Positions 34,860 through 43,994 of a DNA stretch of 64,000 bases are shown here, in pieces. The stretch lies in the NCBI GenBank assembly GCA_007694185.1, contig RECD01000102.1, positions 84,244-148,243 of the forward strand, given 5' to 3'. The notes below the pieces were generated by a model. That model was not told where the DNA came from and made no database searches. It saw nothing but the letters and a program-made list of their open reading frames with translations. This DNA comes from Planctomycetaceae bacterium. Its GTDB lineage: Bacteria > Planctomycetota > Planctomycetia > Pirellulales > Pirellulaceae. The stretch's first letter is position 1. Each line of letters starts with the position of its first letter. The position numbers were made by a program, and so were the translations under genes.

Positions 34860-36020
34860 TTGTCTGCAAGTTCCGATCGAAACGCTTCCGAGCCCGCCGA
34901 GTCGGTGGTGACTGCCGATGATGTTTTGCAGGCAACCCGTCAGGTCGATCTGCATCTGATCGAATTGCTTTTCCGGCGTTGCGACCTAGCTCGGCAGGCC
35001 TTCGATTCCCTGCCTCGGGAGGAAGTCGCGGGGCTGATGTTCGCCCATGGGCGACAGATCGAGGAGACGGTTGCCGCCACCGATTCGACGGCGTTTTCCG
35101 GAGCCGCCGAGGGTTTGACGCCGGATGCCGTGGCCGCTTGGCTAAGACACGCGGCGTCGATCGGGTTGGCGAACCTGCACTCCACCCGCATTTCCTTCCT
35201 CGGGCCGTTGTACAGTTACAGCCACCTGGCGGCGATCAAGTATTTCGGCGAGGCGCCGCCGATGGCCGCCGTCGCCACGATCCCCGCCGTTTTCGAATCG
35301 ATCCTGCGGGGTGATTCCCGTGCCGGGCTGGTCCCGATCGAAAACAGCACGGACGGGCGGATCGTCGATACCCTCGGCATGTTCGTGCGGGTCGATGTCA
35401 AAATCTGTGGTGAGGTGCTGCTGCCGATTCACCATAACCTGCTCAGTCGGACACCGCGGGAGTCGATCCGAGAGGTCCACAGCAAGCCGCAGGCCTTGTC
35501 GCAGTGTCGCACTTGGCTGGCGAATCACCTGCCGGGGGCGAAATTGGTCGAATGTGCCAGCACGGCCATGGCGGCCGACATCGCGGCCACGACCCCCGGG
35601 GTCGCGGCGGTAGCGAGCATCGAGGCCGCTCGGCAGTACCAACTCGATGTGATTGACGCTTCGATCGAGGACAATCCGAACAACGTCACCCGATTCGCTG
35701 TGTTGGGACGGCAAATCGCAGCCCCCAGCGGCCAAGACAAGACGGCGATCCTGTTTCAGGTTCGGCACCAGCCCGGCTCGTTGGCCGATGCGATGGCCTT
35801 GTTCAAGCAGGCGGACTTGAATCTGACCTGGATCGAGTCGTTTCCGTTGCCACATTCGACGGCGGAATACCTGTTTTTTGTCGAAACAGACGGGCATGCG
35901 ACGGACGATCGGGTCGCCGGGGCGCTCGAGCGTCTGCGAGCCATCACGCTTCGATTGGAAGTCATCGGCTCTTACCCGAAAGCTACCCGGCCGCCCCTCG
36001 AGGCCGCTGCGTCGCGATGA
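34860..36020 (+). CDS. pheA: Prephenate dehydratase with N-terminal chorismate-mutase-like segment and C-terminal ACT-like domain (TTG start)
   Basis: ISFLGPLYSYSHLAAIKYFG; AGLVPIENSTDGRIVDTL; NNVTRFAVLGR; ACT-like HQPGSLADAMALFKQADLNLTWIESFP; in-frame TGA directly upstream of TTG. Confidence 0.88.
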   Translation: MSASSDRNASEPAESVVTADDVLQATRQVDLHLIELLFRRCDLARQAFDSLPREEVAGLMFAHGRQIEETVAATDSTAFSGAAEGLTPDAVAAWLRHAASIGLANLHSTRISFLGPLYSYSHLAAIKYFGEAPPMAAVATIPAVFESILRGDSRAGLVPIENSTDGRIVDTLGMFVRVDVKICGEVLLPIHHNLLSRTPRESIREVHSKPQALSQCRTWLANHLPGAKLVECASTAMAADIAATTPGVAAVASIEAARQYQLDVIDASIEDNPNNVTRFAVLGRQIAAPSGQDKTAILFQVRHQPGSLADAMALFKQADLNLTWIESFPLPHSTAEYLFFVETDGHATDDRVAGALERLRAITLRLEVIGSYPKATRPPLEAAASR

Positions 36021-36261
36021 CAAGGAATCGTTGCCGGTGAAAACCGTTGCTGGCCTAAATCAGAATGCGGGCGGCGGACGGGCCGGGCGGTACGGCGACG
36101 CGATTCGAGTTGTCCTGTGGGTCGGGTTTGGCCTATCGTTTCTTTGAGCGGCCGAGCGATCTACGTCGGGTTTGTCCAAGTTGAAGGTCGCACCGTCGAC
36201 AGCGATTCGGTGGCCAGTCCCGATGCGGGGCCGGTTAACGCGAGAGAAGCCGGGAGAACTG

Positions 36262-37947
36262 ATGAGAAGTTGGCCGAAATCCGTGAGCTTGATCGCTTGG
36301 TCAATGCTGTGCTTGACGGTGCTCCCTCGATTGGCTGTCGTGGCTGCCGAGCCCGCGGTCTCGGTCGAGCCGCCGGACGCGATCGTCGTTTGTCCTGCGA
36401 TGTTGCAGCCCGCTTTGAAGGTCTGGTTGGAGCGGCGGACGGCCGAGGGGCTCTCGGTTCGGGTCGTGACGCCGGGGGAATCGGCGGAAGCTTTGCGGGA
36501 GCGGCTCGCCGGGCTCGCCCGGGTGGGCACGACCCGCTACGTCCTGCTGATCGGCGATCCGCGCCGAATCGTTCGCGGGCAGGTGGTGGGGCCCGGGGCT
36601 TTTGTGCCGACGATTTATGCCCAGGCCGAGGCGACCGCAACCTACCAGCAGACCACCCATTTGCCCGGCGATCATCTTTACGGAGATTTCAACCGCGACG
36701 GGATCATCGATGCGGCCGTCGGACGACTGCCAGTTCGTTCCTTGCCGCAAGCTCGGGAGGTGTTGAGCCGGATCGCCGCTTATGAGGACAGTCAAGACTT
36801 TGGGGCCTGGCGTTCTCGCGTCGAGCTGGTGGCGGGATTGGGAGGTTTCGGGCCGTTGATCGACGGGGCGATCGAAACGGTCGCCGCAGGAATGATCACC
36901 GGCGCGCTGCCGGGATCGGTCCGAACCCGGGTGACGCATGCGGGGCCTTCGAGTCCTTTTTGTCCCGGTCCCGAATGCTTCACCGAGACGGTGCTGGCCA
37001 ATTACGCGGAGGGGTCACGCTTTTGGGTTTATGCCGGACACGGGCATGTCTGCGAGTTGGATCGTGTCCCGGCCACCGCGGAGGGCCGGCCCGTGCTCTG
37101 TGTCGAGGACGTTGCCAGGCTGAATCGCCCGAGCGAATCGGCGCCGATCGCGCTCCTGCTGGCTTGCTATACCGGTGCTTTCGACGCCGACGAAGATTGT
37201 TTGGCTACCCGAATGCTGTTGGCACCGGGCGGGCCGGTGGCGGTCCTCGCCGGATCTCGAGTGACCATGCCCTATGGCAACGCCGCCGCCGCCATGGCGT
37301 TGATTCACGCGGTGTATGAGCATCGTCCCGAGCGGCTGGGCGACGCCTGGATCGCTTCGCTGCTCGAAATGTCCACGTCGAGTGCGGCACGGCCCGAGTT
37401 GCAAGCTCGGCGGGGTGTGATCGACAGCTTGGCGACGCTGCTGGGGGGAACCGGAATCGATGCCGAGCGGCGCGAGCACATGCAGTTGTACAACTGGTTG
37501 GGTGACCCGACGATGCGGATGACGCACCCGCAAACGATCGAGTTCACTGCCCCTGCGAGGGCGACGGCTGGAGAAACGTTGTTATTGACAGGTGAATCGC
37601 CCCTGGCCGGGACATTGACGATCGGCGTACACCGCCGCTTGGCCGCAACGCCGAAGACACTTCCTTCCCAAAATGCCATTCGGCCGCACGCCGGGCTCGC
37701 AGACGCAGATGACAGCGCAAGGCGATCGGGAGAGCCGACGACGTCGTTGCCGGGCGCACGCGACCTTTATCATCATGCCAATGAAACCCTGTTGGCCGAG
37801 AGTCGGGTCGAGCTGTTAAGCCCCGGCCCATGGGAAGCCACAATCCTCCTGCCGCAGGGCACAACGGGCCCGGTCCGATTGGTGGTCGAAATCGAGGGGC
37901 TTGCGGGGCATGCCGAGGGAGTAAAGCAGATCTGGGTTCGTCCTTGA
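36262..37947 (+). CDS. Peptidase family C25 (gingipain-like) secreted protein
   Basis: Signal-like N-terminus MRSWPKSVSLIAWSMLCLTVLPRLAVVAAE; caspase-clan dyad context FWVYAGHGHV ... IALLLACYTGAF; YNWLGDPTMRM near the end of the catalytic domain; C-terminal Ig-like region. Confidence 0.82.
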   Translation: MRSWPKSVSLIAWSMLCLTVLPRLAVVAAEPAVSVEPPDAIVVCPAMLQPALKVWLERRTAEGLSVRVVTPGESAEALRERLAGLARVGTTRYVLLIGDPRRIVRGQVVGPGAFVPTIYAQAEATATYQQTTHLPGDHLYGDFNRDGIIDAAVGRLPVRSLPQAREVLSRIAAYEDSQDFGAWRSRVELVAGLGGFGPLIDGAIETVAAGMITGALPGSVRTRVTHAGPSSPFCPGPECFTETVLANYAEGSRFWVYAGHGHVCELDRVPATAEGRPVLCVEDVARLNRPSESAPIALLLACYTGAFDADEDCLATRMLLAPGGPVAVLAGSRVTMPYGNAAAAMALIHAVYEHRPERLGDAWIASLLEMSTSSAARPELQARRGVIDSLATLLGGTGIDAERREHMQLYNWLGDPTMRMTHPQTIEFTAPARATAGETLLLTGESPLAGTLTIGVHRRLAATPKTLPSQNAIRPHAGLADADDSARRSGEPTTSLPGARDLYHHANETLLAESRVELLSPGPWEATILLPQGTTGPVRLVVEIEGLAGHAEGVKQIWVRP

Positions 37948-37960
37948 GGGACGAACCCAG
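37932..37960. terminator. Strong hairpin overlapping the stop codon of the C25 peptidase gene
   Basis: Perfect 12-bp inverted repeat CTGGGTTCGTCC/GGACGAACCCAG, 5-nt loop containing the TGA stop; no clear U-tract. Confidence 0.5.
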
Positions 37961-38058
37961 TTCGAAGGCCACCGCGGCGCTCTTCAGGGGTTTCTGCACC
38001 CCGCCGCGCTGCGGGCCGGCGGCGGGGAGGCGGTGATAGCATTACTGGCCGTTGTGAC

Positions 38059-39573
38059 TCAGACCGACGCGACGGTGGGCAGTTCGTAGCCGCGGCGGTA
38101 TTCCCGGGTCAGCCATTGGTTGGCAACTGAGTTGCCGACAAAGGTCTCCGACTCGTTGTCAAACTTCAGCACCTGGCCGAGCGAAACCGGGTACTTGTCG
38201 AGTTCCACACCGTTGTCGGTCAAGTGCTTCAGTGTCCGTTGCAGGGTCGCCTGGTTGTCATCGAATCGGCTGGCCTGGGCGACGGCTTCGGAGAGTTCTC
38301 GTTCGTTCGCGTGGTTGTTCTCGCCGACGTAGTACGAAATGTTGCCCAGGTGGCTGATCGCAGCCGATAGGTGTCCCTCCAAGGCGTCCGCGTTCAGTTC
38401 TGCGGAGTTACGGCTGACGACGGCATCGATGAAGTTCGCGTAGTGGGGTTGGCCACCGTTGAACTCTTTGACCCGCTGGAAATCCTTGTCGTAAACGACG
38501 CACTTGCCGTAGGTTTCTTGAACCAGGTAGCCGTCGGCCCCGTAAAAAATCACCCCGACTTTGTTGCCGCGGTTCGATCCGAAGAGGCGATTGATTTCGT
38601 CGTCGGCCGAATCGTCGACGCTCAGGCCACGGGTTTCGAAGACGATGCACTTGTCGCCGTAGTCGTAAATTGAGACGCAGGTATTCGCGGTGTCGCCGGC
38701 GTCGACGTACTTCGGGTCCTTCCGTTCCGCCTGGTAGCCCAAGCGGCCGCCGTAGCTGAGGATCGTTTCCGGGTGTCGCATCAGCCCCAACCCCCAACGG
38801 GCGATGTCGGTCTGGTGTGGGCCTTGGTTTCCCAAGTCGCCATTGCCGTAGTGTCGTTGCCAGTGCCAATCGTAGTGAAATTGTTGGCGGGTCACTTTCG
38901 GGTCGGTGAAGGAGGCCGGACCGCTCCACAAGTCAAAGTCAACGTTGCCGGGGATAGGGTAATTTCCCAAAGCCCCGATCGACTTGCGACGCTTGTAGCA
39001 GAGGCCACGGGCCAGTTTGACTTCCCCGATGCCGCCATCGGCCAGGAACTGCATGGCCGGTCGGAGGGCACCGCTGCTGCGGCACTGGGTGCCCGTTTGA
39101 CACATTTTGCCGTACTTCTTGGCCGTTTCGACCAAAATCCGTCCTTCGGAAACGTTGTGGGAGATCGGCTTTTCGATGTACACGTCCTTGCCTGCCTGCA
39201 TCGCCCAGACGCCGCAGAGGGCGTGCCAGTGATTCGGCGTTGCCGTGCTGACGATGTCCACCGAATCGAGTTCGAATGCCTTGCGCATGTCGGTGAAGAC
39301 TTCTGGCCGACGCCCCTGGAGCTTCTCGACCATATCGGCCCGCTTGTTCGCGACCGCCGAGTCGATATCGACCAGGACCCGGATCTCGGTTCGCTTGTCC
39401 GCATGAAAGCCGTTGATGTGATCGCCACCTTGGCCGTTCACCCCCACGATCGCGACTCCCAATGTCTCGTTCGCCGATTGGGCTTGGGCTGTTCGCGGGC
39501 TAGCGCCCAGGCCAACGGCCGCCGAACCGGCTGCGAGTGAAAAGTGAAATTGACGACGGTTTAAGCGTTTCAT
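38059..39573 (-). CDS. Gfo/Idh/MocA family oxidoreductase with Tat-like signal
   Basis: MKRLNRRQFHFSLAAGSAAVGLGASPRTAQA; VAIVGVNGQGGDHINGF; VSTATPNHWHALCGVWAMQAGKDVYIEKPISHNVSEG. Confidence 0.94.
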   Translation of the reverse strand: MKRLNRRQFHFSLAAGSAAVGLGASPRTAQAQSANETLGVAIVGVNGQGGDHINGFHADKRTEIRVLVDIDSAVANKRADMVEKLQGRRPEVFTDMRKAFELDSVDIVSTATPNHWHALCGVWAMQAGKDVYIEKPISHNVSEGRILVETAKKYGKMCQTGTQCRSSGALRPAMQFLADGGIGEVKLARGLCYKRRKSIGALGNYPIPGNVDFDLWSGPASFTDPKVTRQQFHYDWHWQRHYGNGDLGNQGPHQTDIARWGLGLMRHPETILSYGGRLGYQAERKDPKYVDAGDTANTCVSIYDYGDKCIVFETRGLSVDDSADDEINRLFGSNRGNKVGVIFYGADGYLVQETYGKCVVYDKDFQRVKEFNGGQPHYANFIDAVVSRNSAELNADALEGHLSAAISHLGNISYYVGENNHANERELSEAVAQASRFDDNQATLQRTLKHLTDNGVELDKYPVSLGQVLKFDNESETFVGNSVANQWLTREYRRGYELPTVASV

Positions 39574-40078
39574 GGTGGCCTCGGTAGGTCTGTGAAGATG
39601 GGGGCGAGAGGAGGAAGGGAATCAACGCCAGCCGAGCTCTGGCAGCCGGGTTGAAGAACCTCACCCCTGAATTATGCCCCATTCGCGGACGGAAGTTCAC
39701 ACCCGATCGATTTTTTTCCGATAGAAAATTCGCGACAGCAACCGGCGATGCCCCGACCTGCGGCCCCGACGTGGCGGTGGTCCAGCCGGCCGTTCGGTCG
39801 GTGGCCGGACAGGCACGCGGCACCATTGCAACCCAATTAAGGGGAGATAAACTTCCTGAGGATCGTTTTGGCTCAGAAATGACTATCATAAAGTCGCACG
39901 GTTAGGGGAAAATTAACGGCCGGAACGGAAGATATCCGATGCGTGACAATGAGCCGTGCGGCAACGCGGGCCTTCCGACAAGAGCGATCGTTTGGCACGC
40001 CGATTTACGAAAAGCGGTTCCAGGCCCTTCCGCCGAAAGCCCCGTCGTCCACGGGGGCAATCCTCAGATGAGTGACGC

Positions 40079-42271
40079 ATGAACCTACCTGCGCCCAAGC
40101 CGAACTCGCTCAAGCAAGATCTCGAGGCAGTGGCTTGGCTATTTCAGCAATTGCTGGTCGATTCTGGCTCGCCTGCCGATCGGCTCAAGGTCAGGCGTGC
40201 GTTGGACGAGGCGTCCGCAGCCTGGCCGCCTGGGATCGAGGACCGCTGGTGGAAATGGATCTACGAAACTTCTCGTAGTCTCGGGTTGCGATGCAAGGTG
40301 GTCGACTGCACCTTCAGTCAGTTAGCCGAGATCGTTCGAGAGGGGGCCCAAGTGATCACCCGGGTGGGTGAGACGCAGCAATGGAAGGCTGTCGAGCCCT
40401 GCAAGGGGCGGCACTTCCGCTTGCTCTGTCCCTTGATGGACCAGAACCGCGTTCGCCTGACGACGGCGAAGTTGAAGGACGCCCTGGCGATTTCTGACCG
40501 CAATTCACTGATCCGCTGCGTCGTGCTCGAGCCGCGGTTGGCCGGGGCAGCCCAATCCGAGATAGATCCCGCCGAGCGAACGCCGTTTCAGCGGATGGTG
40601 TCTCTGCTGCATGCCGAGCGTGGGGACATCTGGGTCATTTTGGTCTATGCCTTCGTTGCCGGGGTGCTCGGTCTGGCGACCCCGCTGGCGGTCGAGTCGT
40701 TAGTCAGCACCGTTGCCTTCGGACGGGTCCTGCAGCCGATCGTGGTGGTCGCGTTGATGTTGCTGGCGTTCCTGTCGTTCTCGGCGGTGATCGTCGGTTT
40801 GCAGACTTATGTGGTCGAAATCATCCAGCGGCGGTTGTTCGCCCGGGTGGTCGCGGACCTCTCTTTTCGGTTGCCACGGGTGGAGACGAAGGCGCTCGAC
40901 GGGAAAGACGCTCGCGAACTCGTCAACCGATTTTTCGATATCGTCACGGTGCAAAAGGTTTGCGCCTCGATGTTGCTCGAAGGCATTTCGGTCGTCCTGT
41001 TCGCCTTCATCGGGATGGCCGTCCTGGCGTTCTATCACCCGTTTTTGCTCGGCTACAACATCGTGTTGTTGGCGTTGCTCGCTTTCGTGATCTTGGTGCT
41101 CGGCCGCGGCGCGGTCAAAACTTGCATCAAGGAGTCGAAAATCAAGTACAAGACGGCGGCTTGGTTGGAGGAGTTGGTCGCGTGCCCGACCACGTTTCGC
41201 AACGGGGGGGCGGCGGAATTCGCGTTGGACCGGGCGGATCACCTGACGTATGAATACCTGGAAGCCCGACGGGCACACTTCCGAATTCTGCTTCGCCAGA
41301 TCGGCTTTTCGCTGGGGACGCAAGCCTTGGCCAGCACCGTGCTGCTCGGCATCGGTGGCTGGTTGGTGATTTCCGGACAGTTGACGCTCGGGCAATTGGT
41401 CGCTTCGGAGTTGATCGTCGCGGTGATCGTCGGCGCCTTCGCAAAACTCGGTAAGTACATGGAAATTTACTACGACCTGATGGCCGCCGTCGATAAGCTT
41501 GGCGTGTTGTTCGATCTGCCGATGGAGCGCCAGGATGGGCTGCTGTTCCTCGCGTGCGACCGACCGGCGGAGGTGATTTTCAGCGACGTCGGCTACCGGG
41601 GTTGGCCGGGCCAGACGGGGTTGAGTGGGCTCAACCTGACCGTCCGATCCGGTGATCGGTTGATGCTCTGCGGTCCCTCGGCAGGCGAAAAGACGATGCT
41701 GATCGACATGCTGTTTGGCATGCGGAGTCCCGAGTCGGGGCACATCGCGATCAACAATGTCGACCCCCGCGATCTCCGCCCCGATGCGCTGCGTCGGGCT
41801 GTCTCGCTCGTCCGCGACGCCGAGATCTTTCATGGAACCCTTGCCGAAAACGTTCACCTGGAGCGGCCCGATGTTTCGACCAGCGATGTTCGCGAGGCCC
41901 TGGAGGACGTCGGACTGATCGACGAAGTGCTACGGTTGCCTGACGGCTTGGAAACGGAACTTTTCGACAACGGCTATCCGTTGACACGCAATCAAGCCTG
42001 CAAGCTGATGATCGCCCGGGCCATCGTCGGCAAACCGAGGCTGTTGTTGGTCGACAGCACGATCGACGGTTTACCAGACCAGGACGTTCGTCGTTTGACA
42101 TCTTTGTTGGTCGACGCGCGGCAACCCTGGACTCTGGTGTTGGCGACAGGACGCAGCGATGTCGCGGAGGCTGGCAAACAGTTGCTCGATTTGACTCATC
42201 GGCGCCCCAGCGAAAAAACGGCTCCTTTACGGGAGATCACCTTGGCGACCTCGGAACCCGTGGCGGAGTGA
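40079..42271 (+). CDS. ABC-transporter-like protein (N-terminal C39-like domain, TMD, degenerate nucleotide-binding domain)
   Basis: ABC exporter-like TM region (DIWVILVYAFVAGVLGLATPLAVESLVSTVAFG...); NBD scaffold with SGLNLTVRSGDRLMLCGPSAGEKTMLIDMLFGMRSPESGHIAINNVDPRDL and AEIFHGTLAENVHL, but altered catalytic motifs; followed 8 bp later by an HlyD-like gene. Confidence 0.85.
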   Translation: MNLPAPKPNSLKQDLEAVAWLFQQLLVDSGSPADRLKVRRALDEASAAWPPGIEDRWWKWIYETSRSLGLRCKVVDCTFSQLAEIVREGAQVITRVGETQQWKAVEPCKGRHFRLLCPLMDQNRVRLTTAKLKDALAISDRNSLIRCVVLEPRLAGAAQSEIDPAERTPFQRMVSLLHAERGDIWVILVYAFVAGVLGLATPLAVESLVSTVAFGRVLQPIVVVALMLLAFLSFSAVIVGLQTYVVEIIQRRLFARVVADLSFRLPRVETKALDGKDARELVNRFFDIVTVQKVCASMLLEGISVVLFAFIGMAVLAFYHPFLLGYNIVLLALLAFVILVLGRGAVKTCIKESKIKYKTAAWLEELVACPTTFRNGGAAEFALDRADHLTYEYLEARRAHFRILLRQIGFSLGTQALASTVLLGIGGWLVISGQLTLGQLVASELIVAVIVGAFAKLGKYMEIYYDLMAAVDKLGVLFDLPMERQDGLLFLACDRPAEVIFSDVGYRGWPGQTGLSGLNLTVRSGDRLMLCGPSAGEKTMLIDMLFGMRSPESGHIAINNVDPRDLRPDALRRAVSLVRDAEIFHGTLAENVHLERPDVSTSDVREALEDVGLIDEVLRLPDGLETELFDNGYPLTRNQACKLMIARAIVGKPRLLLVDSTIDGLPDQDVRRLTSLLVDARQPWTLVLATGRSDVAEAGKQLLDLTHRRPSEKTAPLREITLATSEPVAE

Positions 42272-42278
42272 AGCGATC

Positions 42279-43754
42279 ATGGCTACCGAAAGAATCCCCG
42301 CCGGCCCGCTTGCGAACCGCTCCCTGCGACGTACCCCGCTAGCGCCGGTAGCGTACAGCGAATCGTTGATGCCAGCACTCAGGTTGACCCGGTCTTCCCG
42401 GATAGCGAGACAGATTTCGAACGTGATGCTGGTCGGACTCGCCATCACGACGGTGCTGATGACCCTGGCGCCCTGGCAGCAATCGCTCAGCGGCAACGGG
42501 ACGGTCCTGGCCTACGCCCCCGATCAACGTCCCCAGGTAGTTCAATCGCCAGTTAGCGGTCGCTTCGTCCGTTGGGGCGAGAACATTTACGAAAACGTTC
42601 GTGTCGAGGAAGGGCAGGAAATCGTCGAATTGGGAGATATCGACGAAGGCTACATCGAACGGTTGCGGCAGCAATTGGTGAACAGCCAGCGAGAACTCGA
42701 TGCCACTGGGGATGGGCTCGAGGCGAGCAAGCGGGCGTTGTTGGACGCCAAACGCGTGGTCGACGCCTATCAGGACCAGGTCGTCGCCTACACCACGGTG
42801 CGGCGTGAGACGGAGGCCGCCCAAGACGCCTTTGTGGAGATGGCCAGGAAAAAAATTCAAGCGGAGCAGCAGCAGTTGGTCGAGTACCAAGCTGCCCTGC
42901 CTCAACTGCAAGCCGAGTACGAGCGAATGAATACGCTCCAGATCGAAGGCAACGTCTCGCTCCAGCGTTACCAAGAAATCCAACGCAAAGTTCAGGAGCA
43001 GCTGGCCAAGATTCGCCGCGGAGAAGCTTACGTCCAGTCCGCGGAGTCCGAACTGGAGGGGAAGATTCGCGAACGCGAAGCGAAGATCCAAAAGGCTCAG
43101 GTCGATATCGATTATGCCGAGGCCACTTTGAGAAAATCGCGGGGTGACGTGTCCAAGGCCGAAGGCGATGTCGCGAAGATGGAGCAAGCGTACAACAAGG
43201 CGGAAAAAGATCTCCGCGATATGGAGACCACACTTTCTCGCCAAGAAAGTCAAGTTGTCAGGGCACCCTTCGACGGATTCCTCGTCGAAATCAATCCGAA
43301 CGTGACCACGGCGATCCTTCGGCAGGGCGACCCGATCGCGACGATCGTTCCTGAAACGACCGATCGCTCGGTGCAACTCTGGCTTTCCGGCAACGACGCT
43401 CCGCTGGTTAACCCAGGGCGACACGTGCGTCTGCAATTCGAGGGCTGGCCCGCGATCCAGTTCACGGGTTGGCCGTCCGTGGCCGTGGGGACTTTCGGCG
43501 GGGAAGTCATTTCGGTCGATGAGAAGGACGACGGCCAGGGCCGGTTCCGAGTGCTCGTTCAGCCCGATCTCGACGACAACCCGTGGCCGAGCGAACAGTT
43601 CCTCCGCCAGGGAACGCGTGCCAACGGCTGGGTGCTGCTGGAACAGGTGCCGCTGTGGTTCGAGGTCTGGCGAAGGCTCAACGGCTTCCCCCCGATCGTC
43701 GAAATGGAAGGCTACGGCAAGGTTCCCAAATCTCCGAAACTCCCCAAGCTCTAG
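42279..43754 (+). CDS. HlyD/membrane-fusion-protein family, long coiled-coil
   Basis: Single N-terminal TM, lipoyl halves GTVLAYAPDQRPQVVQSPVSGRFVRW and VVRAPFDGFLVEINPNVTTAILRQGDPIATIVP separated by long heptad-rich helix. Confidence 0.9.
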   Translation: MATERIPAGPLANRSLRRTPLAPVAYSESLMPALRLTRSSRIARQISNVMLVGLAITTVLMTLAPWQQSLSGNGTVLAYAPDQRPQVVQSPVSGRFVRWGENIYENVRVEEGQEIVELGDIDEGYIERLRQQLVNSQRELDATGDGLEASKRALLDAKRVVDAYQDQVVAYTTVRRETEAAQDAFVEMARKKIQAEQQQLVEYQAALPQLQAEYERMNTLQIEGNVSLQRYQEIQRKVQEQLAKIRRGEAYVQSAESELEGKIREREAKIQKAQVDIDYAEATLRKSRGDVSKAEGDVAKMEQAYNKAEKDLRDMETTLSRQESQVVRAPFDGFLVEINPNVTTAILRQGDPIATIVPETTDRSVQLWLSGNDAPLVNPGRHVRLQFEGWPAIQFTGWPSVAVGTFGGEVISVDEKDDGQGRFRVLVQPDLDDNPWPSEQFLRQGTRANGWVLLEQVPLWFEVWRRLNGFPPIVEMEGYGKVPKSPKLPKL

Positions 43755-43994
43755 GCTTGAGTCGCGACAAGGCTAATGCGGCGGTATTGAGCCAAGAATC
43801 GGATTTGCGAATCAAGCCTTCCCACCGCTACAGTCGATAAACTCCGAAAGGCTGGCAGAGTCGCTCCAGTCCACCCTTGGGGTGGGCGCGGCGACGGCCC
43901 GCTTCGAGGCAGTTTCTCGGAGTGGCGGGCTCGAAGCATTCGACCTGGCCAAGGATTTAGGCAAGCACCTCGCCATGGAAGGCTGATCGTTTTG

